Shown here: piece after piece, positions 39,183-49,206 of the stretch
How positions within the stretch are numbered: position 1 is the stretch's first letter
How the letters are laid out: every line of letters begins with the position of its first letter
Assembly (NCBI GenBank): GCA_902799745.1
Contig: CADCBQ010000002.1
Span: 1 to 64,000, forward strand
Reading direction: 5' to 3'
Length of the DNA: 64,000 nucleotides
DNA from: Fibrobacter succinogenes
Lineage (GTDB): Bacteria > Fibrobacterota > Fibrobacteria > Fibrobacterales > Fibrobacteraceae
Notes under the pieces: model-generated
Databases searched by the model: none
The model's input: the letters and a program-made list of their open reading frames with translations, nothing else
What the model was told of the DNA's origin: nothing
Made by a program: the position numbers and the translations under genes

Positions 39183-41879
39183 ATGAAAAAGATTCTTTCA
39201 ATTATGGCTATGGCTGCGGTGTCCGCCATGGCAATCAGTGCGAACAGGGTGGGTCCTGTAAGCACTTACGGTGAACTTAAAGCAAATGGCAGCAAACTTT
39301 CGGGTTCTTGCCCGCAGTATGCAAATGAAGCCGTCCAGGTGAAGGGCATGAGCCTTTTCTGGAGTTCCGCTGCTGACAGTGCTACGGCATTCTATACCGA
39401 AAAGGCCGTGAACCTCATGGTAAAGGACATGGGTATCGAAGTGCTCCGCTTTGCTATGGGCGTGAGCAACAGCTTTGACAAGGGTCGTGGCTATATCACC
39501 GGTGGTGAAGACCTGCAGAAGGCTTACCTCAAGAACGTGGTGAACGCCGCTATCGAAAACGACATTTACGTGATTATCGACTGGCACATCGAAAGCTCTA
39601 CGGGCTATACCGATGATGCCGTCAAGTTCTTTGACTATGCCGCAGAAACCTACGGTGAATACAACAACGTGATTTTCGAAGTCTGGAACGAACCCACCGG
39701 TGGCTGGAGCGAAGTCAAGAGCCATGCTGATAGGGTTATTTCTGCCATTCGTAAGCACTCTGACAACCTGATTCTTATCGGTAGCACGGGTTGGTCCAGT
39801 AACCCTGCTGAATGTGCCGGTTCCTTTAGCGATAAAAACTACGGCTGTACGCTTCACTTCTACGCAGCCACCCACCCTGCTAACGGTGACAAGGCTCAGT
39901 CTGCAGCAAGTGCCATGAGCAAGGGCGTTCCGGTGTTTGCAACGGAATGGGGTACCGTTTCTGCCGATGGTAACGGCGGTGCCAACCAGGGTGAAAGCGA
40001 AAAGTGGATTTCCTGGATGGATCAGAACAAGATTTCTTGGGCAAACTGGTCCGCTTCTGCTGTGAACGAAGGTTCTGCAGCATTTAACAAGATTAACCTT
40101 GATAACGGCCTTTCTTACTCCACCTCCGGTAACATGGTTAAGGGCTGGATGAACAAGGGCAAGTCTTACAAGGATTGCGGCCTTCAGAACGGTAGCAGCT
40201 CTGGTAACTCCGGCTTCTCTACTGGTGTGGCCAACGGCGCAAAGACCGATTTGATCGACGACGTGGAAGACAATGACCATTATGCCTATACCGGTGGTTT
40301 CTGGTCTGCATGGACAGACGCTGGCGAAAGCGGCACCAATGGTGTTGGTAAGTCTACCTTGACCAATGCTAAGTGGGAAAATGACTTCGGCAAGGAAGTT
40401 TATGATGTGTTGCTCCCGTCCGATGGTGGCAAGAACACCTCTAAGTATATGGTTGGTATGAAGGGTATCAAGCTCGCTAGAGGTTCCTATGAATACGCTC
40501 CGTATGCTGACCTCGGCTTGAATCTCACGAAGGACACCACCGTGTTCAACATGAAGTCCTGCAAGTCCATCAGCTACAAGTTCAAGGGCGCTAGCCACAA
40601 CTTCCGTCTCGAAACCTCTCTCGTAACTAACTGGAACTTCCACCACGTGAACAAGGACGCTTCCGAAGAATGGAAGGAAGTGGAACTCACTTGGGATCAG
40701 TTCAACCAGGAAGACTGGGGCGATAACGACAAGCACTTCAACCTCAAGGACAAGGGCCTCGACAAGGTCATGCGCCTCGCTTGGGAAGTCAAGGGTGTGC
40801 TGAACGTTCCGGATGCTCAGAACCAGCCTTCTCTCGATTACCTCTATGTGGATGACGTTCGCTGCGATGGCATGTCCATTTCCGCAATTAGTGGTGGTGC
40901 TGGCGATACTCCGAAGTCCTCTTCTTCTTCCAATGGTGGCAAGTCTAGCTCCAGCAAGGGCGGCAAGTCCAGCTCCAGCATCGCTCCGACTCAGTCTTCT
41001 TCTTCTGTCGCTCCGGTGATTAAGGACCTCTTGGTGATTGACGATGTTGAAGACGTTGATGAAGTTCTCAATACCACTGGTACTTGGTACGCTTACACCG
41101 ACGTTGAAGGCGGTGGACAGTCTGCAATTACCAACACCTATGATCCGGCTCTTCCGGGTTATGTCGTTGTGTTCCCGGGTACCAAGGATGCTACTAACGG
41201 CACGAAGGGCTTTGTTGGCCTCGAAGGAATTTCTTGGAAAGACGGTACGCTCTCATACGATCCGTTTGTTGCTCTTGGTGTAAACCTGAATGCCGATACC
41301 TCTAAGGGTGTTGACCTGACTAACTGCCCGGCTATCAGCTACCGCTATAAGGGTAATGGTCATACCATCAAGCTTCAGGACGGTCAGGTGACTGACTTCG
41401 CCTTCCATAACCGTAGGGTTGAATCCGCTGCTGAATGGACCACGATTACCTTCGCTCAGGATGAATTCAAGCAGCCGAGCTGGACTGAAACTAAGGTTGA
41501 CTTCAACTGGGCAAATGTCAAGAAGATGTCCTGGGAAGTCATCGGTGCTCTCGGTTACTCCGACGAATTCCAGCCGGAATTCAACTACCTCTATGTGGAT
41601 GACCTGAAGTGCGTCTCTGCATCTGCTGTGGGTGTCCGCGTGTCTCGCAAGGCCGCAAGCGACCTCAAGCTCACTGTGAACGGTGATATGCTGAACGTGG
41701 TGACTACTGCCGCTGCCCGCATCCAGGTGTTCGACATGCAGGGTAACATGGTGATGAACCGCGTCGAAAATGCCGCCGGTAATCATCAGGTATCCTTCCA
41801 GGGTATGAACCGCGGTAACTATGTTGTCCGCGTGAAGTCTGCTGGCATGGCCAAGACTGCTCGCGTCAGCATCCGCTAA
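39183..41879 (+). CDS. secreted GH5 glycanase with two CBM-like domains and C-terminal sorting domain
   Basis: An 898-residue exported enzyme. Signal peptide about 1-21, then a GH5 domain (about 25-320) with the acid/base Glu in EVWNEP and the nucleophile Glu in FATEWG, consistent with endoglucanase activity. Two related beta-sandwich modules (about 355-555 and 610-800), each closing with YLYVDDVRC or YLYVDDLKC, resemble CBM11 or CIA30-type domains. A serine/glycine linker lies between them. The last 80 residues (VFDMQGNMVMNRVENAAG, NYVVRVKS) look like the C-terminal domain of type IX-style secreted proteins. Expected to act on cellulose or beta-glucan outside the cell. Confidence 0.88.
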   Translation: MKKILSIMAMAAVSAMAISANRVGPVSTYGELKANGSKLSGSCPQYANEAVQVKGMSLFWSSAADSATAFYTEKAVNLMVKDMGIEVLRFAMGVSNSFDKGRGYITGGEDLQKAYLKNVVNAAIENDIYVIIDWHIESSTGYTDDAVKFFDYAAETYGEYNNVIFEVWNEPTGGWSEVKSHADRVISAIRKHSDNLILIGSTGWSSNPAECAGSFSDKNYGCTLHFYAATHPANGDKAQSAASAMSKGVPVFATEWGTVSADGNGGANQGESEKWISWMDQNKISWANWSASAVNEGSAAFNKINLDNGLSYSTSGNMVKGWMNKGKSYKDCGLQNGSSSGNSGFSTGVANGAKTDLIDDVEDNDHYAYTGGFWSAWTDAGESGTNGVGKSTLTNAKWENDFGKEVYDVLLPSDGGKNTSKYMVGMKGIKLARGSYEYAPYADLGLNLTKDTTVFNMKSCKSISYKFKGASHNFRLETSLVTNWNFHHVNKDASEEWKEVELTWDQFNQEDWGDNDKHFNLKDKGLDKVMRLAWEVKGVLNVPDAQNQPSLDYLYVDDVRCDGMSISAISGGAGDTPKSSSSSNGGKSSSSKGGKSSSSIAPTQSSSSVAPVIKDLLVIDDVEDVDEVLNTTGTWYAYTDVEGGGQSAITNTYDPALPGYVVVFPGTKDATNGTKGFVGLEGISWKDGTLSYDPFVALGVNLNADTSKGVDLTNCPAISYRYKGNGHTIKLQDGQVTDFAFHNRRVESAAEWTTITFAQDEFKQPSWTETKVDFNWANVKKMSWEVIGALGYSDEFQPEFNYLYVDDLKCVSASAVGVRVSRKAASDLKLTVNGDMLNVVTTAAARIQVFDMQGNMVMNRVENAAGNHQVSFQGMNRGNYVVRVKSAGMAKTARVSIR

Positions 41880-41913
41880 GATTTATCCCCGGCCTCGCGC
41901 CGGGATTCCCTTT

Positions 41914-41947
41914 AACAAAAACCCCGGTTTTAACCGGGGTTTTTGTT
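41914..41947. terminator. bidirectional terminator between GH5 gene and tgt
   Basis: AACAAAAACCCCGGTT pairs perfectly with AACCGGGGTTTTTGTT around two bases. It serves the converging GH5 and tgt genes. Confidence 0.9.
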
Positions 41948-41977
41948 GTCACCCTGAACTCGTTTCAGGGTCAGCAT
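41948..41977. repeat. dispersed palindrome (GTCACCCTGAA ... TTCAGGGTCAGCATT)
   Basis: CACCCTGAAC and GTTTCAGGGT form an inverted repeat. The same element with GGACGC in the centre occurs at 54682-54711, and a related one at 45553. Confidence 0.6.
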
Positions 41978-41997
41978 TCCTACCTAAATACAAATAC

Positions 41998-43155
<1,158 letters not shown>

Positions 43156-43293
43156 TCAGGCGTTTTTTCCTATAGAGGGCTATTGTCAATTTATCCATAG
43201 CAATATTGATAATAAACGGATTTTTACGCAAAAAAGGGGTAATTTTACCTTTGGATGGGTCCGCGTGTGTGGACTCCCGCATGGAGTGATTAT

Positions 43294-45480
43294 ATGTTAA
43301 GGACTAATAAGGCCCGTTTTGTGGGGTTAGCCGCTTTTGGGCTCGCGGCGACTACGGCTTTGGCCGATAACCCGATTTCCAGTTACCATTATTTGGCAGA
43401 CCCCTCTTGCGCTTCCGATGGTGACACCTTCTACATTTTGACTGACGTCGATGACTACAACAACCAGACCAACTGGAACTACGACATCGTCGGCCTTTAT
43501 GCCTTTACGTCCGAAGATATGAAAAACTGGACCGACCACGGCATGATTTTCCGCTCCAAGCGTGAATTCGGCAACTATCCGAACAACACTTGGGCTTCGG
43601 GCATTGCTGTCAAGAATGGTAAGGTCTATATCGTTTACCCTGATGGCGCAAGCGGCGTGGGCATGATTACCGCTCCGGCTATCGATGGTCCTTATACCGA
43701 CCCGGTCAAGGAAACCCATGGCGTCAATAGAATTGCGGGTGGTGGCAGCCTTATCGGTGGTTGCGACGGCATTGCGCACTGCTTTGACCCGGGCATCTTG
43801 ATTGATGACGATGGCAAGGGTTACGTGATTTTCGGTGGTGGCGAAAGCTCTAGCCGTCCCTACGGCAACAACTTCGACATTATCAGCTTTACCGAAAGCA
43901 ATGGCAAGATTACTTTCGACAAGAATTCCTTGAAGAAGGTCTCTTTGCCGAACTCTTTCGAAGCTCCTTACCTGCATAAGAAGGGTAGCACCTATTACTT
44001 GAGCTTCAACAACCGTAGCCAGGTGATTGACTATGGTATGTCCAACAATATTTGGGGTCCGTATACCTTTGTGGGCACGGTCATTCCGGGAATCGGCTCT
44101 GTGCCTGATGCTCATGGCGAAGGTGGTAACAACCACCAGGGTTTCGCTCCGTTCAAGGATAAGTGGTATGCCGTGTATCACGACCGCCGCTTGGTGACCT
44201 CTGACAACCATCCGGCCGCAACGACTCAGGCGGGCGTGCGTTCCGAAAACCCGAACTACGAAAACCATAGAAGCGTGTCCATCGACGAACTCACCTGGAG
44301 TGGCGACAAGATGAACAAGCTGACCTTCACTCGTGAAGGACCTAAGCAGATCAAGAATTTTGATCCGTACAAGACCTACAAGGCAACGACGAGCTCCAAG
44401 CAGATGAACATCCGTAGCCGTACCGATTGGACTCAGGGTCAGCCGGTGAAGCACGTGCTCTTGCCGCTTACGAGCCGTAGCGAATCTTGGATCCGCGTTA
44501 CTGGCGTGGACTTTGGTAACGGTGCTCAGAATCTTCGTATCAAGGCTGCAAACGTAGGCGATGGTAACAAGATTGAAATCCATACGGGTAGCGCCAGCGG
44601 TACGTTGGCCGGTACTTGTGAACTTGCAAAGACTGCCAATAACAAGACCTTTACTGATAACGATTGCGAAATGAAGGGCCTTACTGGCGTTGTCGACCAG
44701 GTGTTCTTCGTGTTCAAGAATAATGGCAAGGACTCTACCATGGGTATTCTTGAATGGGAATTCCAGGGCACAAAGCGCGAACCTGAACCGCAGACTGCTT
44801 TCGGCGGCAAGGCTTGGGATATTCCGGGCAAGATTGAAGCCGAAAACTTCGATGAACCGGGCTATGGCGCAGGCAACGATTCCTATGCCGAAAATGATTC
44901 TGACAACCATGGTGATAGCGAATTGCGCAAAGGCACCGGCGTTGACCTTTACGAAAAAGAAACCGGCGTAGTGGTGGGCTACAACCAGGCTGGCGAATGG
45001 CTCGAATACACCGTGAACGTGAAGGAAGCAGGTGATTACACCATGTACGCTTCTGTTGCCACAGACAATTCGACTGCTGGCTTCAAGCTCTCTATCGATG
45101 GCGATGCCGTGGCCGAAGTTCAGGTCTCTGGTTCTAGCTGGGATGAATTCACCAAGGTGAAGGCTAACCTGACGCTCCCTGCAGGCGAACATATCCTCCG
45201 CTTCGAAGTGACGGGCGATTGGTTCGATATCGACTACTTCAACTTTGTGGCCGGTAAGGATGCTCCGGAAGGCACGACTGCTATTACCGCTGTCAAGCTC
45301 CAGAACAAGGTTGCAAAGACCTACGATGTGTTCAGCCTGACCGGCGTGAAGGTCGGTACGGTTGACCTGTCCCGCATGGATGCCCCGAAGGCTCTCAAGG
45401 CCGCTGGCTTTGCCAAGGGTGTCTATATGCTCAAGCAGACGCAGGGCAGCAAGAAGTTTATGGTGAATACGACCAAGTAA
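43294..45480 (+). CDS. secreted GH43 glycosidase with CBM6 and C-terminal sorting domain
   Basis: A 728-residue exported protein. Signal peptide about 1-25, then a five-bladed propeller GH43 domain (about 27-320) with the general base Asp in LADPS, the modulating Asp in CFDPGILIDDD, and the acid Glu in SFEAPYLH. A middle beta domain (345-505) is followed by a CBM6-type domain (about 525-650, ending in WFDIDYFNF). The final 70 residues (TYDVFSLTGVKVGTVDL, KGVYMLKQ, KFMV) look like a C-terminal secretion tag. Likely an arabinofuranosidase or xylosidase acting on arabinoxylan. The start at 43294 follows GGAG; an earlier ATG at 43255 adds an unlikely N-terminus. Confidence 0.9.
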   Translation: MLRTNKARFVGLAAFGLAATTALADNPISSYHYLADPSCASDGDTFYILTDVDDYNNQTNWNYDIVGLYAFTSEDMKNWTDHGMIFRSKREFGNYPNNTWASGIAVKNGKVYIVYPDGASGVGMITAPAIDGPYTDPVKETHGVNRIAGGGSLIGGCDGIAHCFDPGILIDDDGKGYVIFGGGESSSRPYGNNFDIISFTESNGKITFDKNSLKKVSLPNSFEAPYLHKKGSTYYLSFNNRSQVIDYGMSNNIWGPYTFVGTVIPGIGSVPDAHGEGGNNHQGFAPFKDKWYAVYHDRRLVTSDNHPAATTQAGVRSENPNYENHRSVSIDELTWSGDKMNKLTFTREGPKQIKNFDPYKTYKATTSSKQMNIRSRTDWTQGQPVKHVLLPLTSRSESWIRVTGVDFGNGAQNLRIKAANVGDGNKIEIHTGSASGTLAGTCELAKTANNKTFTDNDCEMKGLTGVVDQVFFVFKNNGKDSTMGILEWEFQGTKREPEPQTAFGGKAWDIPGKIEAENFDEPGYGAGNDSYAENDSDNHGDSELRKGTGVDLYEKETGVVVGYNQAGEWLEYTVNVKEAGDYTMYASVATDNSTAGFKLSIDGDAVAEVQVSGSSWDEFTKVKANLTLPAGEHILRFEVTGDWFDIDYFNFVAGKDAPEGTTAITAVKLQNKVAKTYDVFSLTGVKVGTVDLSRMDAPKALKAAGFAKGVYMLKQTQGSKKFMVNTTK

Positions 45481-45512
45481 TTCCCGACAAGCTTACATAC
45501 ACCTCCAACAAG

Positions 45513-45548
45513 TCTTCCTGGCACTTCGGTGCCGGGAGGATTTTTTTT
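45513..45548 (+). terminator. intrinsic terminator after the GH43 gene
   Basis: TCCTGGCAC pairs with GTGCCGGGA (one G-U) around TTCG, followed by GGA and eight T residues. Confidence 0.92.
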
Positions 45549-45552
45549 GCAA

Positions 45553-45578
45553 GTCATTCTGAACTTGGTTCAGAATCG
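45553..45578. repeat. dispersed palindrome (GTCATTCTGAAC ... GGTTCAGAATC)
   Basis: ATTCTGAAC and GTTCAGAAT form an inverted repeat. Sister elements are at 41948 and 54682. Confidence 0.55.
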
Positions 45579-45592
45579 GCTTCGCAAAAACG

Positions 45593-45620
45593 AAAAAAGA
45601 CTCAGTTTTCACTGAGTCTT
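45593..45620 (-). terminator. terminator of the tRNA-Leu copy after murD
   Basis: AAGACTCAGT pairs with ACTGAGTCTT around TTTC; on the minus strand TTTTTT follows. Confidence 0.88.
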
Positions 45621-45625
45621 TCTTC

Positions 45626-45709
45626 TGCGGTCGGACAGACTTGAACTGTCATGGGATCGCTCCCACTAGCACCTCAAGCTAGCGTGTCTACCAATTCCAC
45701 CACGACCGC
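45626..45709 (-). tRNA. tRNA-Leu (GAG), copy 2
   Basis: An 84-base cloverleaf reads GCGGTCGTGGTGGAATTGGT at its 5' end. The acceptor pairs GCGGTCG with the 3' CGACCGC region, the anticodon loop is TTGAGGT with anticodon GAG, a long class II variable arm (TGGGAGCGATCCCA) is present, and the T arm contains GTTCAAGTC. CCA is not encoded. Sequence is identical to the copy at 47227-47310. It follows murD. Confidence 0.97.
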
Positions 45710-45812
45710 GTGGTCCTTAGCGGAACGACCCAAATTTAGATTAAATCGCTCCGCTTGTAAAGGGGTAAGGATGAATTTTTTGAAAAAAATTGATTTTTTT
45801 TTTCGCCTTTTA

Positions 45813-47168
45813 TTACTTCACTTCTGCAACGAGCTTGTCGAAGACTTGGCCGCGGACTTTGTAGTTCTTGAACAGCCCGAAACTTGCGCAGGCGGGGCTC
45901 ATAATAACGGTGCCGCCTTCGCCGATTTGCAAGCTGTCTGCAAATGCTTCTTCAAGAGTGGGGAAGATATTTGCGGTGACTTTGAGCCCGGCCTGCTTCA
46001 GCGATTCCAGCATGCGTTCTGCTGTAGCGCCGATGAGTGCTACGCGCTTGAGGTTCGGACGTTCGTTCACTAGGATCTGCGAAAGTTCGGTGAAGTCTGC
46101 GTTCTTTTCGGAACCGCCGAGAATCAGCGCGAAGGGGCGCTTCATGCTGGCCGTTGCAGCGATTGTTGCATCGGGGCGGGTGGCATAGCTATCATTAAAG
46201 AATTCGATGCCGTTCTTTTCGCCTTTGAATTCCATGCGGAAGGGGAGTGTCTCGTAACTCTTCAATGCTTCGAATGCGTCTGCCACCTTGATGCCCAAGG
46301 CCTTGCAAGCGAGCGTTGCTGCGGCCATGTTTTCAAGCTGGTAAATGCCGCGCACCTTGCAGTCCGAAAGGTAAAGCTTTTCACCGTCGATGGCGAGGGT
46401 GGCGCCGTCAATGACTGCATCTCCATCGCCCGCGCTCGGACCGTCTTTAAGACTAACCGCATACTTGGTCCCAGCGGGGCTTTCTGCGGCAATCTTTGCG
46501 GTGGGAGCGGCATCCTTCAAGTATACGCATGTACCGGCGCGCTTCTGCCAACGAACTAGGTTCGCCTTTGCGTCGCGGTATTCTTCAACAGTCTTGTGCC
46601 AGTCGAGGTGCTCCGTGGAAACACGCAGCACTACGCCCACATCCGGCGACAGCGACAAAGTCATCAACTGAAAACTCGAAAGTTCCAGAATGCTGATTCG
46701 GTCTGCCGTTTCCGTTTCGAGTAAGTCAAGCGCCGGCACACCGAAGTTGCCTCCAATCTCGTTGTTCACGCCGCACTTGGTCAGAATGTGGCTGATCATG
46801 CTCACGGTAGAACCCTTGCCGAGCGTACCCGTAACGCCGACAACCTTCTTGGATTTAGTTTGTTCTAAAAACAGCTGGATCTGGCTTGTCATGAGTCCGC
46901 CGTTCATCTGGAACTTGAACAGCTCCTGGCTCATCGGGTAAACACCTGCGGAACGTACCACAGTCACGCAATCCTTGAGACCGTCCAGGTAGCTTTCTCC
47001 GCTGCAAACTTTTACGTTCACGTCTGCAGGCACTTGCGGCAGGTTCACCGGGTTCTTGTCCATCACCACGATGTCCTTGACTCCGTTACGAACAAGGTAA
47101 TTGAATGTGCTCTGACCTTCAACGCCAAAGCCTAAAACGCCAACCGGTGCGACTAATGTATTCTGCAT
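45813..47168 (-). CDS. murD: UDP-N-acetylmuramoylalanine--D-glutamate ligase
   Basis: A 451-residue cytoplasmic Mur ligase that adds D-glutamate to UDP-MurNAc-L-Ala. The N-terminal Rossmann domain has GVLGFGVEGQST. The ATP loop reads GVTGTLGKGST (111-121), one glycine longer than the usual GTNGKST and like the FolC form. ILELSSFQL and the HLDWHKTVEEYRDAK segment are the MurD-type motifs of the central domain, and NDSYATRPDATIAA is the C-terminal ATP/UDP-MurNAc segment. It stands alone here, not in a mur-fts cluster, and is flanked on both sides by identical tRNA-Leu genes. Confidence 0.9.
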   Translation of the reverse strand: MQNTLVAPVGVLGFGVEGQSTFNYLVRNGVKDIVVMDKNPVNLPQVPADVNVKVCSGESYLDGLKDCVTVVRSAGVYPMSQELFKFQMNGGLMTSQIQLFLEQTKSKKVVGVTGTLGKGSTVSMISHILTKCGVNNEIGGNFGVPALDLLETETADRISILELSSFQLMTLSLSPDVGVVLRVSTEHLDWHKTVEEYRDAKANLVRWQKRAGTCVYLKDAAPTAKIAAESPAGTKYAVSLKDGPSAGDGDAVIDGATLAIDGEKLYLSDCKVRGIYQLENMAAATLACKALGIKVADAFEALKSYETLPFRMEFKGEKNGIEFFNDSYATRPDATIAATASMKRPFALILGGSEKNADFTELSQILVNERPNLKRVALIGATAERMLESLKQAGLKVTANIFPTLEEAFADSLQIGEGGTVIMSPACASFGLFKNYKVRGQVFDKLVAEVK

Positions 47169-47189
47169 ATAAAACCTCGGAATGAAATT

Positions 47190-47218
47190 AAAAAATCCGC
47201 CCTTTTCACAAGGGCGGA
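47190..47218 (-). terminator. terminator after the secG-linked tRNA-Leu
   Basis: TCCGCCCTT pairs with AAGGGCGGA around six bases, with TTTTTAA on the minus strand. It separates the secG-tRNA unit from murD. Confidence 0.88.
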
Positions 47219-47226
47219 CTTCGTAA

Positions 47227-47310
47227 TGCGGTCGGACAGACTTGAACTGTCATGGGATCGCTCCCACTAGCACCTCAAGCTAGCGTGTCTACCAATTCCA
47301 CCACGACCGC
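47227..47310 (-). tRNA. tRNA-Leu (GAG), copy 1
   Basis: The same 84-base gene as at 45626-45709, with anticodon GAG and no encoded CCA. It lies 39 bases after secG, an arrangement also known in E. coli (secG-leuU), which suggests that this is the ancestral copy. Confidence 0.97.
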
Positions 47311-47349
47311 AGGCTGTTGGCGAGCGCCTAAGCTTCGCCAAACAAAACC

Positions 47350-47751
47350 TTATTCAGCTGCGGGAGCGGCCGGAGCTTCGGTAGCCGGAGCAACATCGGC
47401 GGCCGGTGCAGCGGGTGCTGCAAAGTCAGCCGGAAGAGCCGGTGCCGGAGCTTGCTGCTGGGCAGCGTTTTCGCGAGTTGCCTTCTGCATCGAAGATTCT
47501 TCGACAGCCTGGTCCTGCTTAGCAGTGATCAAGCCGAGGGCGAACACGACGATAAAGAAGATCACGGCCACGACGCGGGTCAACTTCTGGATGAAGGTCG
47601 CGGCACCTGCGGTAGAGAAAGCAGACTGGGAAGTCATGCCGCCGAGGCCTGCGAGGCCGCCCATCTTGTCGTTCTGAACCAGAACGAGCAACATGAGGAA
47701 CAAGCACAGGAACACGTGCAGAACGATACCAATCCAAAAGAGTGTTGTCAT
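47350..47751 (-). CDS. secG: SecG, preprotein translocase subunit
   Basis: A 133-residue inner-membrane protein with two hydrophobic helices (residues 5-25 and 60-80) and the conserved loop QNDKMGGLAGLGGMTSQSAF. It assists SecYE in protein export. The C-terminal 45 residues are a low-complexity Ala/Pro tail, longer than in E. coli SecG. It follows tpiA by 37 bases on the same strand and precedes tRNA-Leu. Confidence 0.93.
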   Translation of the reverse strand: MTTLFWIGIVLHVFLCLFLMLLVLVQNDKMGGLAGLGGMTSQSAFSTAGAATFIQKLTRVVAVIFFIVVFALGLITAKQDQAVEESSMQKATRENAAQQQAPAPALPADFAAPAAPAADVAPATEAPAAPAAE

Positions 47752-47788
47752 AGTCGTTTTACCTTGAATTTAAAGTTTTTATCGGAAA

Positions 47789-48550
47789 TTACTTGGCTTC
47801 GGCAGCGTCGATGATTTCCTTGAAGGTGTTAGCCTTGAGGCCTGCACCACCGATCAAACCACCGTCGATATCCTTCTGAGCGAGGAGGCCGGCAGCGTTG
47901 GCACCCTTCATGGAGCCACCGTACTGGATGCGCATGCCTTCGGCAACAGCTTCACCGTAGATTTCCTTCACAACGGAGCGAGCATAGGCCTGGGTGTCCT
48001 GAGCCTGTTCGTCGGTAGCGGTAACGCCGGTGCCGATTGCCCAAACCGGTTCGTAAGCGAGAACGCACTTGGCGGCGTCTTCGGCAGAAACGTCCTTGAA
48101 GGCGCCCTTGATCTGGAGGCCGAGGACTTCCTTCAGGATGCCGCCGTTGCGCTGGTCGAGGGTTTCGCCAATGCAAATGATCGGCTTCAGACCGGCTTCG
48201 AGGGTCTTCTTGACCTTGAGGTTCACAGTTTCTTCGGTTTCGTGGAAGTACTGACGCTGTTCGGAGTGACCGATGATGATGTATTCAGCACCGATTTCCT
48301 TGACCATGTCAACAGAAACCTTACCAGTGTATGCGCCCTGGTCCTTCCAGTGGATGTCCTGGATGGCGAGCTTCACGTTGGAACCCTTGATGACGTCGGC
48401 GACCTTGGCGGCGGCGAGGTAAGTCGGGGCGATGACCACTTCGGTCTTCTTCACGTCCTTGACGGCTTCCACGATATCCTTAGCGAGCTGAATGGATTCG
48501 CTAACGGTCTTGTTCATCTTCCAGTTACCAGCAATGATATACTGACGCAT
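47789..48550 (-). CDS. tpiA: triosephosphate isomerase
   Basis: A 253-residue TIM-barrel enzyme that interconverts dihydroxyacetone phosphate and glyceraldehyde 3-phosphate. The substrate Lys is in AGNWKMN (residues 7-13), the catalytic His in IIIGHSEQRQ, the catalytic Glu in YEPVWAIGTG, and the phosphate loop in QYGGSMKGANA. The start at 48550 follows AAGGAG; an open frame further upstream runs through a palindromic repeat and is not coding. Length is standard. Confidence 0.97.
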   Translation of the reverse strand: MRQYIIAGNWKMNKTVSESIQLAKDIVEAVKDVKKTEVVIAPTYLAAAKVADVIKGSNVKLAIQDIHWKDQGAYTGKVSVDMVKEIGAEYIIIGHSEQRQYFHETEETVNLKVKKTLEAGLKPIICIGETLDQRNGGILKEVLGLQIKGAFKDVSAEDAAKCVLAYEPVWAIGTGVTATDEQAQDTQAYARSVVKEIYGEAVAEGMRIQYGGSMKGANAAGLLAQKDIDGGLIGGAGLKANTFKEIIDAAEAK

Positions 48551-48652
48551 AATTAACTCCTTGAGAGGTTTAAAATTTAACGCGCCTAAATTTAGTAAAA
48601 AAAGACCGCCCCCGGTAGTCCGAGGGCGTATCTTTTCGCATAAATTGCTTGT

Positions 48653-48675
48653 GTCATTCCCGCAAAAGCGGGAAT
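48653..48675. repeat. dispersed palindrome (GTCATTCCCGC-AAAA-GCGGGAAT)
   Basis: ATTCCCGC and GCGGGAAT are perfect inverted arms. The element lies between tpiA and the lipoprotein gene and is close in sequence to 38068-38094. Confidence 0.55.
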
Positions 48676-48686
48676 CTCCACTTAAA

Positions 48687-49127
48687 TTAGTAGTTGGAGG
48701 AATGCTTGGAGGTCGGAGCCGGAGATCCACCGTAGCGGTCGCCTTCGATCTTTTCCAGGATCCATTCTTCTTCGTAGCCCTTCAAGCGAGCCTGGTCGGG
48801 GTGCTTCCAGAAGAGGCGGGTAATGAGTTCGCCTTCGCGGGTGTAGTATTCCCAAATGCTCTGCTTTTCGGTGGTCTTTTCGTGGTCAGGAGGTCCCCAC
48901 AAGAGGTTCACCATGTCGTTGGTCATGCCTTCTTCGATATAGCCCTGCTTGAACACGTCTTTCAGGCGCTTGTCGATACCCATACTTTCCTTAACGGCAA
49001 AGTATTCGCGTTCGTATTCGTTACGACCTTCACCGCGTTCGATCAGAATGGGGGAGGAATAGCGGTTGGCACAGGCCCAGAACATCAGGGCGCTCACGCC
49101 AAGCAAGCAAATATGAGAGAGTTTCAT
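48687..49127 (-). CDS. lipoprotein with SmpA/BamE-like segment
   Basis: A 146-residue predicted lipoprotein with lipobox FWAC (Cys19). Residues about 65-130 (IEEGMTNDMVNLLWGPPDHE, then WEYYT and EEWILE) have the helix-plus-strands pattern of SmpA/OmlA/BamE-type domains, in which GM-x-V-x-LLG-P is the hallmark. BamE supports outer-membrane protein assembly; whether this protein does so is unknown. The tail (SPAPTSKHSSNY) is flexible. It lies upstream of tpiA but a palindromic repeat and over 130 bases intervene. Confidence 0.7.
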   Translation of the reverse strand: MKLSHICLLGVSALMFWACANRYSSPILIERGEGRNEYEREYFAVKESMGIDKRLKDVFKQGYIEEGMTNDMVNLLWGPPDHEKTTEKQSIWEYYTREGELITRLFWKHPDQARLKGYEEEWILEKIEGDRYGGSPAPTSKHSSNY

Positions 49128-49206
49128 TGTGACTCCTATAAATTAATGCCTACAAAATAAGAATTTATGGCGCAAATGGGGAAATTATTTTAAATTTTAT
49201 TCCGAA

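Noticed and set aside
45651-47677. Two plus-strand frames with identical N-termini
   Set aside because: The identity comes from the two tRNA-Leu genes read on the wrong strand, not from a gene family.
48551-48730. N-terminal extension of the tpiA frame
   Set aside because: It runs through a palindromic repeat, and the standard TIM start with AAGGAG is at 48550.
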